Origin: Acidobacteriota bacterium
GTDB lineage: Bacteria > Acidobacteriota > Terriglobia > Acidiferrales > UBA7541
Assembly: GCA_003225315.1 (NCBI GenBank)
Contig: QHZD01000006.1
Location: forward strand, 1-46,347
Reading direction: 5' to 3'
Length of the DNA: 46,347 bases
Below are positions 25,990 to 34,802 of this stretch, piece by piece; position 1 is the first letter of the stretch, and every line of letters starts with the position of its first letter. The notes below the pieces were generated by a model. The model searched no databases. It saw only the letters and a list, made by a program, of their open reading frames with translations, and was not told where the DNA came from. The position numbers and the translations under genes were made by a program.

Positions 25990-27504
25990 TCAGCCGAGAA
26001 CGCGGAGGGGCGCACCGGTGGCAATGCGATGCAGCTTTTCAGCCGCGGCAACGGGCGGCATTGGCGCGACGCTCGCATCCGTCCGCGCTTCGGGCCGAGG
26101 CAGGATTTCCACCACGCGCCCAATCAAATCGTAAGCATCCGTCTTGGTAATCTCCACGCGCGCGACGTCCCCGGCCTCCGCGACTTCTCCGTCCTGCAGT
26201 TCAATATCCGTGAGGTATAGTTTTCCGTCGATCTCCGGAGCCATGCTTTCTAGCCGAGCTTCCCAAACGAGCGGATTATCCTTCGAAGGACCCTCAACCA
26301 GCGCCGTGAAAGTACGTTTGGAGCGCGGCAGCCTTGCTGCCGCTTTTCCGCCTGCCCTGGTTGCGCCTGTCTCTGGGTGCAAATATTTTGCGCGTAGATT
26401 CTCTCGCGAAATTTTCTTTTGAATCGCCATCAAGCGATTGCGGCGATCGCTGATGGTTTCTGCATCCACTTTTTCGTCAAGCGCGAAACTTCCCGCGTTG
26501 TCCACGTCGGAATACTCGAAAACGCCCATCCAATCGAGCTTCGCCGCCTTCACGAAATCGCACAGCTCCTTGAAGTCAGCTTCGGTTTCGCCAGGAAAAC
26601 CCACGATAAACGAAGTGCGTAGGGAAACTCCAGGAATCGTCGCGCGAATGCGCTCCAGCAATTTCAGGAACGCGTCGCCATTCGAGCCGCGCTTCATCCG
26701 CGCCAGCACGTTGCGGCTGGCGTGCTGTAGCGGCATGTCCATGTACTTGGCGAGCCGCGGACGCGCCGCAATGGTATCTAGCAGTTTCTGTGTGACCCGA
26801 TTCGGATACGCATACAAAAATCTCACCCACAGCAAATCATCAATCTGTGCCAGTCTTTCCAGAAGTTGCGCAAGGCCGTCCCGCAACCCCAGGTCTTCGC
26901 CGTAAGAAGTCGTGTCCTGCCCGATCAGCGTGATTTCCCGCGCACCGGCCTTCGCCAGGTTCTCCGCCTCACGAACTACCGATTCGAATCGCCGGCTGCG
27001 AAACGCGCCTCGAAGCTGTGGAATAATGCAAAACGTGCACGGGTGGTCGCAGCCTTCCGCGATTTTGATGTACGCGGCGTGCTTCGGCGTGGTGAGAATG
27101 CGCGGCGTCAGGTCGTGATAGAGAAACGCGGGCGGCTGCGCCGGCAGCACGCGAAGGCCGCCTTCCACCGCTTCCATGATGCGTTCGACTTCGCCGGTTC
27201 CCACGACCGCATCCACTTCCGGCACCTGCTCCAGAATCTGTGCGCGAAACCGTTCCACCAGGCAGCCCGCCACAATCAGTTTTTTCGCCGCGCCGAATTT
27301 TTTGTGCTCCGCCATTTCCAGAATGGCGTCCACGGACTCTTTTTGCGCCGCTTCAATGAAACTGCACGTGTTCACAACCAGCACTTCGGCTTCGTCCGCG
27401 CGGGGGGTCAATTCGTAGCCTTCGCGCGCAAGAATGCCCATCATCACCTCGCTGTCCACGAGGTTCTTCGGGCATCCCAGGCTGACGAATCCGACCTTAG
27501 TCAT
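25990..27504 (-). CDS. rimO: Ribosomal protein S12 methylthiotransferase RimO
   Basis: A 504-residue radical-SAM enzyme that adds a methylthio group to an Asp of ribosomal protein S12. The N-terminal UPF0004 domain begins VGFVSLGCPKNLVDSEVMMG, and the radical-SAM cluster motif is CDHPCTFC. The C-terminal TRAM region carries a Gly/Ala/Arg-rich insert (GATRAGGKAAARLPRSKRT) and a tail of ~40 residues, making it longer than the usual 430-450. The ATG at 27504 is used; a longer frame to 27531 adds nothing conserved. Confidence 0.95.
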   Translation of the reverse strand: MTKVGFVSLGCPKNLVDSEVMMGILAREGYELTPRADEAEVLVVNTCSFIEAAQKESVDAILEMAEHKKFGAAKKLIVAGCLVERFRAQILEQVPEVDAVVGTGEVERIMEAVEGGLRVLPAQPPAFLYHDLTPRILTTPKHAAYIKIAEGCDHPCTFCIIPQLRGAFRSRRFESVVREAENLAKAGAREITLIGQDTTSYGEDLGLRDGLAQLLERLAQIDDLLWVRFLYAYPNRVTQKLLDTIAARPRLAKYMDMPLQHASRNVLARMKRGSNGDAFLKLLERIRATIPGVSLRTSFIVGFPGETEADFKELCDFVKAAKLDWMGVFEYSDVDNAGSFALDEKVDAETISDRRNRLMAIQKKISRENLRAKYLHPETGATRAGGKAAARLPRSKRTFTALVEGPSKDNPLVWEARLESMAPEIDGKLYLTDIELQDGEVAEAGDVARVEITKTDAYDLIGRVVEILPRPEARTDASVAPMPPVAAAEKLHRIATGAPLRVLG

Positions 27505-27616
27505 AAGCGATGAATTTGCGCCTTTGCGCAATTTTAAATTGTAACACGAGCCATTGCCGTTGGTCTTTGTAGGGGTGCGGCACTGCTGCGTCCTCTTTGC
27601 AGGGTGTGTGGTAACT

Positions 27617-29863
27617 TCAGCGCCCTCGCAGGGCCGCGCGGACTTGATCCAGCAATTGCTTCAAGCGGGATGTATCGCAAGGTGCGCCGCCGAAGCGGGC
27701 ATGAGCGTAGAGCTGCGTGAATTCTCGGACGGGAGGCGCAAGGTTTGGCGAATCCACGGCCGCCGCGAATTCGAACGGTGTCTGCGTTTCCCCGCGCCGA
27801 AGCCCGCGCCGCGCCAGCATTCGAAGCAACTCGGCGTAGAGCCGCGACGCAAGCTGTGGATCGCTCCGGGCTCCTTTAGATCCGCGCAATTGAAAAAACA
27901 GCCGGACGCGGCGGATCAGCTCAGCAAGCAAATTGAAACGCACCGCCACCAGGAACAGCACCAGCGCAACCGGCGATAAATAGCCCAGGACGCCCTGCCG
28001 AAGTTGCCACGACTGCATCCATTTCTTGCCCGCGCGTTGCTTGCGATCGAACCAATCGCGCGCGGACTCGCCCCAATTCCGCGAGCCGCGTTGCAAATTC
28101 TGCGCCAGCGCCATCTGATGCCCGAAGTCGTAACCGATTACCCATTCGCTCCAGGTGATCGCCATCCAGTCCGCGTATTTTCCCAGGCGCGTGAGAAGGC
28201 TGGCTTCGGTTTCCGGGGCCGCCGGCGTGGGATCAAATGTTTGCCAATCCACGCCTGGGAAGTAAACCTCCACCCAACTATGCGCGTCACTGGCGCGGAC
28301 AATGTAATCGCCGCCCAGTTCGTTGTATTCGCCCGGCAGGAATCCGTTGACTTCGCGCGAAGGGATGCCGAGGGTGCGCAACATGATGATCATTGCTGAC
28401 GCAAAGTATTCGCAATGGCCCGCGCGGGTTTCGAAAAGAAAATGGGCAAGCGGATCGCCCCCCGGTTTCCCGGTGAGATTTAACGTGTACGCGAAGCGGC
28501 TGCGCAAGTGATTTTCAATCGCCACGGCCTTGTCAAAAGGAGTAGTAGCCTTTCTTGTGATTTCTCTGGCAAGCTCCGGGATGCGTGGGTCCAGCCCCGG
28601 AGGAAGCTGAAAGTACGTGGAACGGATATCGCTGGAGTATTCCGTCGGGGCGGCGCGCAGTTTACCAGCGTTCATTGGCGGCAAAAGAGAAAGACCCGCG
28701 TAGCGGATGCCCGTGAAATTGTGAAAGGGGTTCAGCAGGGTATCCGTGAAATCGCGGAGAATAAAATTGCGGCGAATCGCGCCGAACGAGCCGCTGTTTT
28801 CGCCGTTGAAATTTCCCCTGAGACGCATGACTTTCCCGGGTACGAAAATGGCGTCGGTGGCCAGCGGTTCGAGGTATACGGTGTAGATAATTCCTGCTTC
28901 GGGCGTATCCGATTTCTTCGGAGGACCTGCGGCGTGAATCCAGCCGTCTTCGCCCGTTAGCAATTTTTCCGGATCGCGTTCCGGGGCGCTCCACCGCCTG
29001 CCGTCGAAGGTCGTAAGCGCGATGCCTCTCCAGCGCAGGCGCTCATATCCAATCGGGCTTCCCGTCTGCACGCGCATGACGACAGTGGAGTTCTTTTTGA
29101 TCTCGCCGATCTGCCCAAGTTCGACATCTTCCGTGAAACCGGACATGAGCGAAGGGCTGAAACTGGCCCGGCCCAGATACCCGGCAGTGAAGCGTGGGAA
29201 AAAGAAAAACAGCACGCCGCCCAGGAGGATGGATCCAGTAGTCACGCTGAGGGCGGAAAGACTAAGCGCGCGGTTCAATTTTCGATCGCGCGCCGTGTGC
29301 GTGTGGAGCGCGGGCGAAACCGCGCCAACGGCTCCGCGGCGCAATTCCATTCCCACGAAAGTGGAAACACCGAATAGCACAAAGATGAAAAAAAGAATCA
29401 GGAAGGTGGTATCGACCGTAAGAACGGCTGCAGCAAGAATGCCGGCAAAAGACAGCATCGCCAGGAAAAACGCATCGCGGTCCGTAACCACGCTGTAGAA
29501 ACGGATGATGCTAACGAAAAGCAAAAAATGCACAGACGCCAGAAGCGCTGCGAAGAGCGGCGGATTGGCCGAACTCGCAACCGAGAGACGGGAGAGAAAC
29601 AAAGCGTCCAGCGGAAAGAATGCCAGGTAAGCGATCACGCAAAAGGTCGCGGCGCGGTGAGAAAGTTCGGCGGGGCGACCATGCCACCAGCGAAAGCCTT
29701 TGTACAGCACAATGAGCGGAGCGGCGAAGCTGGTGATGATGTCAAGCTCACCGGTGCTGACGAGCGTAACTGTCGACGTGAGGACGAGCAACGAGAGCGA
29801 CGTGCGGAAGAAACGCTCGGCGGGCAGAGCGGCCTCACACGGAGTTGCAATGGAAGCGGACAT
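27617..29863 (-). CDS. TgpA-type transglutaminase-like membrane protein
   Basis: A 748-residue protein: about seven membrane helices (DUF3488) to ~210, an extracytoplasmic transglutaminase core with Cys in TRAGHCEYFASAMI, His in DAHSWVEVYFP and Asp in FDPTPA, then one helix and a C-terminal cytoplasmic segment with a DUF4129-like end. It belongs with the MoxR-DUF58 genes upstream; such sets are common and the role is unclear, probably in cell envelope protein processing. Only mutY lies between it and DUF58. Confidence 0.92.
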   Translation of the reverse strand: MSASIATPCEAALPAERFFRTSLSLLVLTSTVTLVSTGELDIITSFAAPLIVLYKGFRWWHGRPAELSHRAATFCVIAYLAFFPLDALFLSRLSVASSANPPLFAALLASVHFLLFVSIIRFYSVVTDRDAFFLAMLSFAGILAAAVLTVDTTFLILFFIFVLFGVSTFVGMELRRGAVGAVSPALHTHTARDRKLNRALSLSALSVTTGSILLGGVLFFFFPRFTAGYLGRASFSPSLMSGFTEDVELGQIGEIKKNSTVVMRVQTGSPIGYERLRWRGIALTTFDGRRWSAPERDPEKLLTGEDGWIHAAGPPKKSDTPEAGIIYTVYLEPLATDAIFVPGKVMRLRGNFNGENSGSFGAIRRNFILRDFTDTLLNPFHNFTGIRYAGLSLLPPMNAGKLRAAPTEYSSDIRSTYFQLPPGLDPRIPELAREITRKATTPFDKAVAIENHLRSRFAYTLNLTGKPGGDPLAHFLFETRAGHCEYFASAMIIMLRTLGIPSREVNGFLPGEYNELGGDYIVRASDAHSWVEVYFPGVDWQTFDPTPAAPETEASLLTRLGKYADWMAITWSEWVIGYDFGHQMALAQNLQRGSRNWGESARDWFDRKQRAGKKWMQSWQLRQGVLGYLSPVALVLFLVAVRFNLLAELIRRVRLFFQLRGSKGARSDPQLASRLYAELLRMLARRGLRRGETQTPFEFAAAVDSPNLAPPVREFTQLYAHARFGGAPCDTSRLKQLLDQVRAALRGR

Positions 29864-29929
29864 AGCGGTCTTTTTTATCGTAGCACCGGCGGGACGCTAC
29901 AGGAATAAGGCTGGTCGAAAGGATAACTC

Positions 29930-31057
29930 TCAGCGTTCGGCTGTAGAGGAAACTGCTGCTGCCAGAGCGGCATGGGCCACTTTCCTGGTCAAGTTGGAGA
30001 CCGGCAGGCTCGAAATGTCATTCAATGGAACCTGCTTCGCGCCTTGAAGGAAAGGGATTTTTCTTGCTTCGACAAGGAAGGGCAAGAGAGTGATGGCGCG
30101 GTACGTTACCGCGTGACGGACCTTGCCTGCCGGGACCAAGCGCCATTTGCCGGTTTGAACTCGCGGCATAGTTTTTCCGAGGAATGAGGCTAGCGTCGCG
30201 GCCGGTTCGCCGGTCACGGAAACCGTCGGGAAATGCCACATTCTTGAAACCAGTGTTGGAATGTGATCGGCCGAGGCTTTCTCTTTTGCATTTTGGGGAG
30301 GTGGCAGCAGGACAGTCTCACCTTTTCCGTTCACGAGTACCGCCGCGGCCAGAATAATTTGAACCGTGGCGCGCTTGGTTTTCTTCTCTGGCAAGGATTC
30401 GGCGAAGCCCAGTTTGCGCCCTTCACAAAATTGCGCGATAGGGCAAAGCAAACATTGCGGCGATTTCGGAGTACACAGCGTTGCGCCCAGTTCCATCATG
30501 GCTTGATTCCAATCGCCGGGCGATTTCGCGTCGAGCAAACCATTCGCTGTTTCTTGCAATTGCACCCAACGCTGCGGTTCTCGGATGTCCCCGTGAATTG
30601 CGCCGAGGCGCGCAAGAACGCGCGCCACGTTGCCGTCGAGGACGGCAAGTTGTTTGCCGTATGCGATGCTCAAAATCGCAGCTGCCGTGTAATTTCCGAT
30701 ACCAGGCAAGGCGAGCGCATCCTCCAAGCGCGCTGGAAACTGTCCTCCGCCCTTCGTCATGATTTGTTGCGCGGCTTTTTGCAGGTTGCGCGCGCGGCTG
30801 TAATAGCCAAGCCCGGACCAGAGACGCAGTACTTCATCTTCCGGCGCTGCGGCAAGTGCGTGAACGTCCGGGAAATGTTGCACGAATCGTTCGTAGTAGG
30901 GAATCGCGGCCGCAACGCGGGTCTGCTGCAACATAATTTCGGACAGCCAGATGCGATAAGGATCCGTGGTTCGGCGCCAAGGCAGATCACGCTGAAACTG
31001 GCGGAACCAAACCAAAAGTTGTTTCCTAAATGCGGCGAGTTCTCGGCCGTTCAGCAT
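29930..31057 (-). CDS. mutY: A/G-specific adenine glycosylase MutY
   Basis: A 375-residue DNA repair glycosylase that removes A mispaired with 8-oxoguanine. The catalytic Glu is in SEIMLQQTRV, the HhH motif is LPGIGNYTAAAI with catalytic Asp in VLDGNVARVL, and the iron-sulfur cluster Cys spacing is C-x6-C-x2-C-x5-C (CTPKSPQCLLCPIAQFC). A MutT-like C-terminal domain follows. The ATG at 31057 is preferred: the frame extends to 31162 but that stretch is a hairpin repeat. Its position inside a moxR-DUF58-tgpA set is unusual. Confidence 0.95.
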   Translation of the reverse strand: MLNGRELAAFRKQLLVWFRQFQRDLPWRRTTDPYRIWLSEIMLQQTRVAAAIPYYERFVQHFPDVHALAAAPEDEVLRLWSGLGYYSRARNLQKAAQQIMTKGGGQFPARLEDALALPGIGNYTAAAILSIAYGKQLAVLDGNVARVLARLGAIHGDIREPQRWVQLQETANGLLDAKSPGDWNQAMMELGATLCTPKSPQCLLCPIAQFCEGRKLGFAESLPEKKTKRATVQIILAAAVLVNGKGETVLLPPPQNAKEKASADHIPTLVSRMWHFPTVSVTGEPAATLASFLGKTMPRVQTGKWRLVPAGKVRHAVTYRAITLLPFLVEARKIPFLQGAKQVPLNDISSLPVSNLTRKVAHAALAAAVSSTAER

Positions 31058-31088
31058 AGTGCTGGCACATTCTCGCACAGTTGAGTAG

Positions 31089-31156
31089 GACAGACATTCT
31101 TGTCTGTCAAGCCTCCGAGAATATTTGCTGAAAAAACGGACAGGCAGAAATGCCTG
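31089..31156. repeat. Double-hairpin intergenic repeat
   Basis: Two hairpins lie between the MutY start and DUF58: 31089-31108 with a perfect 8-bp stem (GACAGACA/TGTCTGTC, loop TTCT) and 31141-31156 with CAGGCA/TGCCTG (loop GAAA). The arms of the two hairpins are related (CAGACA versus CAGGCA). This looks like a REP-type element. Confidence 0.7.
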
Positions 31157-31162
31157 CCCCAC

Positions 31163-32515
31163 CTACACCATCTGGTCGTCGAGGAAGACGACGTAGGAGG
31201 AGCTCCAGACGGAGCCTGGGACGGAGCCGTGGGGCCGCGTGGTCACGATGATCTTGAAAAGCTCGGGCGAAGTTGCAAGATCGGCCATAAGCGATTGATC
31301 GGGATCGGCGGGGAGAGGTTGCGCGACCGCCAGATGCTCAAGGATAGGGAATATGATTTGGTCGGCGGGAGCGAGGGGAGTTTGCACGCCGGCGCTCCGG
31401 AATTGCAGCAAAGAATTATTTTCGTAAAAGTGCCAGGCCAAGCTGGCGCAGATGTTGACGGCGCGCTCAAAGCGCTCGTTAGCGGCCGACACTCCGGCTT
31501 TCAGATTCTCGGATTCTTCCGCGGACAGGTGAGGGTCGAGAACCAGCAGAATGCGGCAGTCGTCTTCGCGTGTGAATTCGCGGACCATCAGGGAACCGGA
31601 TCGCGCGGAAGCTTTCCAGTGAACGTGGCGCGCGCTGTCAGTTGGGATGTAATCGCGCAGCGCGTAAAGATCCTGGCCGCGGCCCTTGGTGAGGCTTTCG
31701 AGCGCTCCCTCCAAGCCAGGGAGAATTTCCAGGTATTCCGCGGTCGGCTCGACGGAAGGATAGACGAGCGCCTCGGTTTTCAAATTCAACTGGCGCGCTT
31801 TCCGAAGAAAACCGAAGGGGAAACGAGTGACGATGCGGAAAGCCTCCTGACAATAGACGCCCCGGCGCGGAAACGTCACAGGGATGACTTGCTGAACGCG
31901 GTCGCGCTTTGGGAGATAAGGAAAATAGACCGGCGTTTCCAGCATAGCGTTGGCTTGAGGCAGTTTTGTCTTGGCGGCTTCCACGCGCAGCGAGAACGAA
32001 GGCAGCGTCAGCTTTTCATTTTCAAGCTCGACCATGGCGCGAACCGGCTGGCCGGCGAAAATATGTTCGGGCAATACAAGCCGCAATTCGATTCCCGAAA
32101 GAGTGATGGAAGAAAGAACGCCGGATAACAAGACGATGGCGATGAGGCTGGCGAGAATCAGGAAAAGAAGATTGTTTCCGGTGTTCAACGCCGCGAGTGC
32201 GACAAGAATGATTCCGACGAGATAGATCCAGCCTTCGAGAGTGATGCGGTACTCGATTTTGTATCCAATCCAGCGGAGCGGTGTGCGCTTTGCGAGGATG
32301 GGAACGAGCGTTACGCCCACCCAGGCGGCAATGGCGAGCGCGGCGAGCGCTGTTGTACTGGCGAGCGTGCGTTGGCCAAGTTCAGCGGCAGCGCCGGAAT
32401 ACAGCGCGAGAAGCAGCGCGGCCGTGAGTGCAGTGATGGAGAGGAAAAATGCGCGCACAGCTGGGCGGTCAGCTTTGGCCCAGAGCCGTGCGATGGTGGA
32501 TTTTACAGCGCTCAT
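31163..32515 (-). CDS. DUF58 (von Willebrand-like) protein
   Basis: A 450-residue protein with two or three N-terminal membrane helices and a C-terminal DUF58 domain bearing DYIPTDSARHVHWKASARSG, the conserved DxxRxIxWxxSAR core of the family. It lies downstream of moxR; MoxR ATPases, DUF58 proteins and TgpA membrane transglutaminases form a common set thought to mature or assemble envelope proteins. The C-terminal 80 residues are a predicted DUF58 tail. Function within the set is inferred, not shown. Confidence 0.9.
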   Translation of the reverse strand: MSAVKSTIARLWAKADRPAVRAFFLSITALTAALLLALYSGAAAELGQRTLASTTALAALAIAAWVGVTLVPILAKRTPLRWIGYKIEYRITLEGWIYLVGIILVALAALNTGNNLLFLILASLIAIVLLSGVLSSITLSGIELRLVLPEHIFAGQPVRAMVELENEKLTLPSFSLRVEAAKTKLPQANAMLETPVYFPYLPKRDRVQQVIPVTFPRRGVYCQEAFRIVTRFPFGFLRKARQLNLKTEALVYPSVEPTAEYLEILPGLEGALESLTKGRGQDLYALRDYIPTDSARHVHWKASARSGSLMVREFTREDDCRILLVLDPHLSAEESENLKAGVSAANERFERAVNICASLAWHFYENNSLLQFRSAGVQTPLAPADQIIFPILEHLAVAQPLPADPDQSLMADLATSPELFKIIVTTRPHGSVPGSVWSSSYVVFLDDQMV

Positions 32516-32529
32516 TTTAGTGGCAATAG

Positions 32530-32625
32530 AAGGTAGAAACAGATTCCTCCCGATAAGACTCGGGACTCGCGCCGCTTGTCGGGCGCTCGTCGCTGCGCTC
32601 CGGATGACAATGCTTTTTGTGTTCG
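32530..32625. repeat. Intergenic repeat-like element
   Basis: The 150-bp gap between moxR and DUF58 holds CCCGATAAGACTCGGG (a CCCGA/TCGGG hairpin) and GCTCGTCGCTGCGCTCCGG, which look like mobile palindromic repeats. CCCGAC-AGGA-GTCGGG at 38158 is a close relative. No reading frame is present. Confidence 0.45.
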
Positions 32626-32666
32626 TTCAAGCATTGATGAAAGGCCGCCTTGTTACGCGGACTCGC

Positions 32667-33614
32667 TCACAAGGGAACGGGAACGGATTCCACGATATCG
32701 CGAAGGACAGAATCGGTGGTTTCCGATTTTTTCTGCAGCGAGGCGTGGCGCGAACTGGCGACGACGCGGTGCGAGAAAACGGAAACGGCAAGCTGCTTGA
32801 AATCATCGGGGAGGCAATAATCGCGGCCATCGAGGAAAGCGCGGGCTTGCGCGGCGCGCTGGAGCATGAGAGTGCCGCGGGGGCTGACACCGAGAGCAAG
32901 CTGTTCGCTCTTGCGCGTGCGATTAACGATCTCGAGAGCGTAATCGTGCAGGCTGGCGTCGACCTTGACGTGGGCCACGGAGTCCTGCATGGCAAGAACA
33001 TCGCTGACATCCGCGACCGGATCGAGCGAATCAAGAGGATTATCGCCGACGCGCTTGCGCAGAATTTCCTTTTCCGTTTCGTGCGAGGGGTAACCCATCT
33101 TGATGCGCATCAGGAAACGGTCGAGCTGTGATTCCGGAAGAGGATAGGTGCCGTGATGCTCGACGGGATTTTGCGTGGCGATGACGAGAAAGGGCTGCGG
33201 TAAAGGAAGCGTTTTGCCGTCCACGGTGACTTGCGCTTCGTTCATGGCTTCAAGAAGCGCGGACTGTGTGCGCGGCGTGGTGCGGTTGATTTCGTCGGCG
33301 AGGACCACGTTGGCGAAAATCGGCCCGGAGCGAAATTCAAATTCGCGTGATTCAGGGTTATAGACGCTCACGCCGAGAACGTCGCTGGGGAGCAGGTCCG
33401 AGGTGAACTGGATGCGCTGGAAGCTGCAATGAAAAGATTTTGCGAGCGCTTGCGCGAGAGTGGTCTTGCCGACTCCGGGAACGTCTTCAATGAGCAGGTG
33501 GCCGCGCGCAAGCAGCGTGATGAGCGCAAGCTGAATGGCGTCTTCCTTGCCGTAGATGGCGCGCGCGATGGAGCGCTGGAGTTGGGAGACGACTTGAGAG
33601 GTGGCAGTCGGCAT
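32667..33614 (-). CDS. MoxR-family AAA+ ATPase
   Basis: A 315-residue ATPase. Walker A is EDVPGVGKTTLAQALA (about 43-57), Walker B VVLADEINRTTPRTQSALLEAM (arginine finger region follows), and the lid domain holds SPRGTLMLQRAAQARAF. MoxR proteins act as chaperones in envelope or enzyme assembly, usually together with DUF58 proteins. It heads the minus-strand set moxR-DUF58-mutY-tgpA. A tRNA gene lies just upstream on the other strand. Confidence 0.93.
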   Translation of the reverse strand: MPTATSQVVSQLQRSIARAIYGKEDAIQLALITLLARGHLLIEDVPGVGKTTLAQALAKSFHCSFQRIQFTSDLLPSDVLGVSVYNPESREFEFRSGPIFANVVLADEINRTTPRTQSALLEAMNEAQVTVDGKTLPLPQPFLVIATQNPVEHHGTYPLPESQLDRFLMRIKMGYPSHETEKEILRKRVGDNPLDSLDPVADVSDVLAMQDSVAHVKVDASLHDYALEIVNRTRKSEQLALGVSPRGTLMLQRAAQARAFLDGRDYCLPDDFKQLAVSVFSHRVVASSRHASLQKKSETTDSVLRDIVESVPVPL

Positions 33615-33617
33615 CGG

Positions 33618-33646
33618 TTGAAAACCCGGGTCCTTCCTGTTACAAA
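33618..33646 (+). promoter_or_regulatory. Possible promoter of tRNA-Val
   Basis: TTGAAA (33618-33623) and TACAAA (33641-33646) are 17 bp apart, 37 bp before the tRNA gene. A weak match to a vegetative promoter. Confidence 0.35.
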
Positions 33647-33682
33647 TAGATGTCGGTATCGGCCGTCGCGGGTATACGCAAT

Positions 33683-33759
33683 GGGCGACTAGCTCAGTTG
33701 GTTAGAGCGCTCCCCTCACACGGGAGAGGTCAAAGGTTCAAGTCCTTTGTCGCCCACCA
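33683..33759 (+). tRNA. tRNA-Val (anticodon CAC)
   Basis: A 77-nt cloverleaf with encoded CCA. The acceptor stem pairs GGGCGAC with GTCGCCC, the D loop has AGCTCAGTTGG, the anticodon stem is CTCCC/GGGAG around CTCACAC (anticodon CAC), and the T arm carries GGTTCAAGTCC. It reads GUG Val codons. No neighbouring tRNA genes were found. Confidence 0.97.
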
Positions 33760-33929
33760 TTCTTCCACATTCTCCCATTATCAGTCAGGAACGTGCAGTC
33801 GTCGTGCGAAGCTTGTGTTGAATTTGCTATTTAGAAGCGGGAGCACGCTCGGCTGGCAGTTTTTTCCCGGACTGCAGCTGGAGTGCGACGCGGTGGCTGG
33901 AAGGGGAGTGGTCTTGTATAGTTGGCCCC

Positions 33930-34439
33930 ATGATGAATTTTCTTCGCACGATTGAATTCCTCGGGTTGAGCCTGTGGCTGGGGAGCGATGTGTTTTTGAG
34001 TTTCGTAGTGGCGCCTGGGGCGTTCCGGATATTGGCGAGCCGGGACCAGGCCGGGGCAATGGTCGGGTTCGGACTTTGGTGGATGCACATGATCGGGGTG
34101 ATTTGCGGCATCGTGATTCTGCTTGCACGGCTGGCGCGGACGCGGACGTTTGCGAGTCTGGCGACACCGACGGCGCTGTGCGTCGTGCTGATGATTTTGC
34201 TCACGGTCGTGTCGCAGCACGCCGTTAGCCCGAAGATGGCGGCGTTGCGAGTGCAGATGGGATCGATTGAGAGCGCGACCGCAAAGCGGTCGACTCAGGC
34301 GACGGCTCCAGACAATCCTTTGCTCGTGGAGTTCGGCAAACTGCATCGGATCTCGGTTTCACTCGAAAGTGGAGTGCTGGTGGCTGGATTAGCCGGTATG
34401 TATTTGATGGTGAAAGAATTAACAGTCGCAGTGCACTAG
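33930..34439 (+). CDS. DUF4149 membrane protein
   Basis: A 169-residue protein with about four membrane helices. The N-terminal IEFLGLSLWLGSDVFLSFVVAPGAF and mid-protein VVSQHAVSPKMAALRVQMG match the DUF4149 family, related to TMEM205. The family's function is unknown. The start could be either of two adjacent ATGs. The gene stands alone; the tRNA is 170 bp upstream and the next gene is convergent. Confidence 0.8.
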   Translation: MMNFLRTIEFLGLSLWLGSDVFLSFVVAPGAFRILASRDQAGAMVGFGLWWMHMIGVICGIVILLARLARTRTFASLATPTALCVVLMILLTVVSQHAVSPKMAALRVQMGSIESATAKRSTQATAPDNPLLVEFGKLHRISVSLESGVLVAGLAGMYLMVKELTVAVH

Positions 34440-34650
34440 ATACGGCGACCTCAGTCCTAGTTAACAATAACTGGCCCCCCCTCCCCCTGTTTTTGGTAAG
34501 TGTTCATTCTAAAGGTGGTTAAAGTTGTTTGTTTTGATGCACTTCTGTAAGTGTTGATTCTGAGGGATTTAGGATCCACTCAAATTGTGCAAGACTGTAT
34601 TCCGCAACAGCCAGTGGAATGAGCCCAAGGATGGCCGCAAGGAAGCACGC
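34440..34650. other. Noncoding stretch with C-rich tract and 20-nt direct repeats
   Basis: No gene is apparent between DUF4149 and the AlkA-like gene. A run of Cs broken by one T (34474-34487) is followed by two imperfect direct repeats, GTAAGTGTTCATTCTAAAGG (34496-34515) and GTAAGTGTTGATTCTGAGGG (34547-34566), 17 of 20 identical and 51 bp apart. Confidence 0.5.
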
Positions 34651-34652
34651 GC

Positions 34653-34684
34653 AAATAAAAAAATGCGGCAGAGAAGCCGCCGCA
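34653..34684 (-). terminator. Rho-independent terminator of the AlkA-like gene
   Basis: On the minus strand a 6-bp stem, TGCGGC/GCCGCA, with a 9-nt loop is followed by a T-run (ATTTTTTTATTT). It lies about 120 bp past the stop of the glycosylase gene. Confidence 0.7.
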
Positions 34685-34802
34685 ATCCAAACAGATGATT
34701 TCCTAGAAATTATATTACTCCGATTGGTCCGGGCGGTCAAGGAAAAATACGGTTGGGTTAAGCGAAAGTCGGAGTGTTCCCATGGTGTTCGCGCTAAAGG
34801 CG

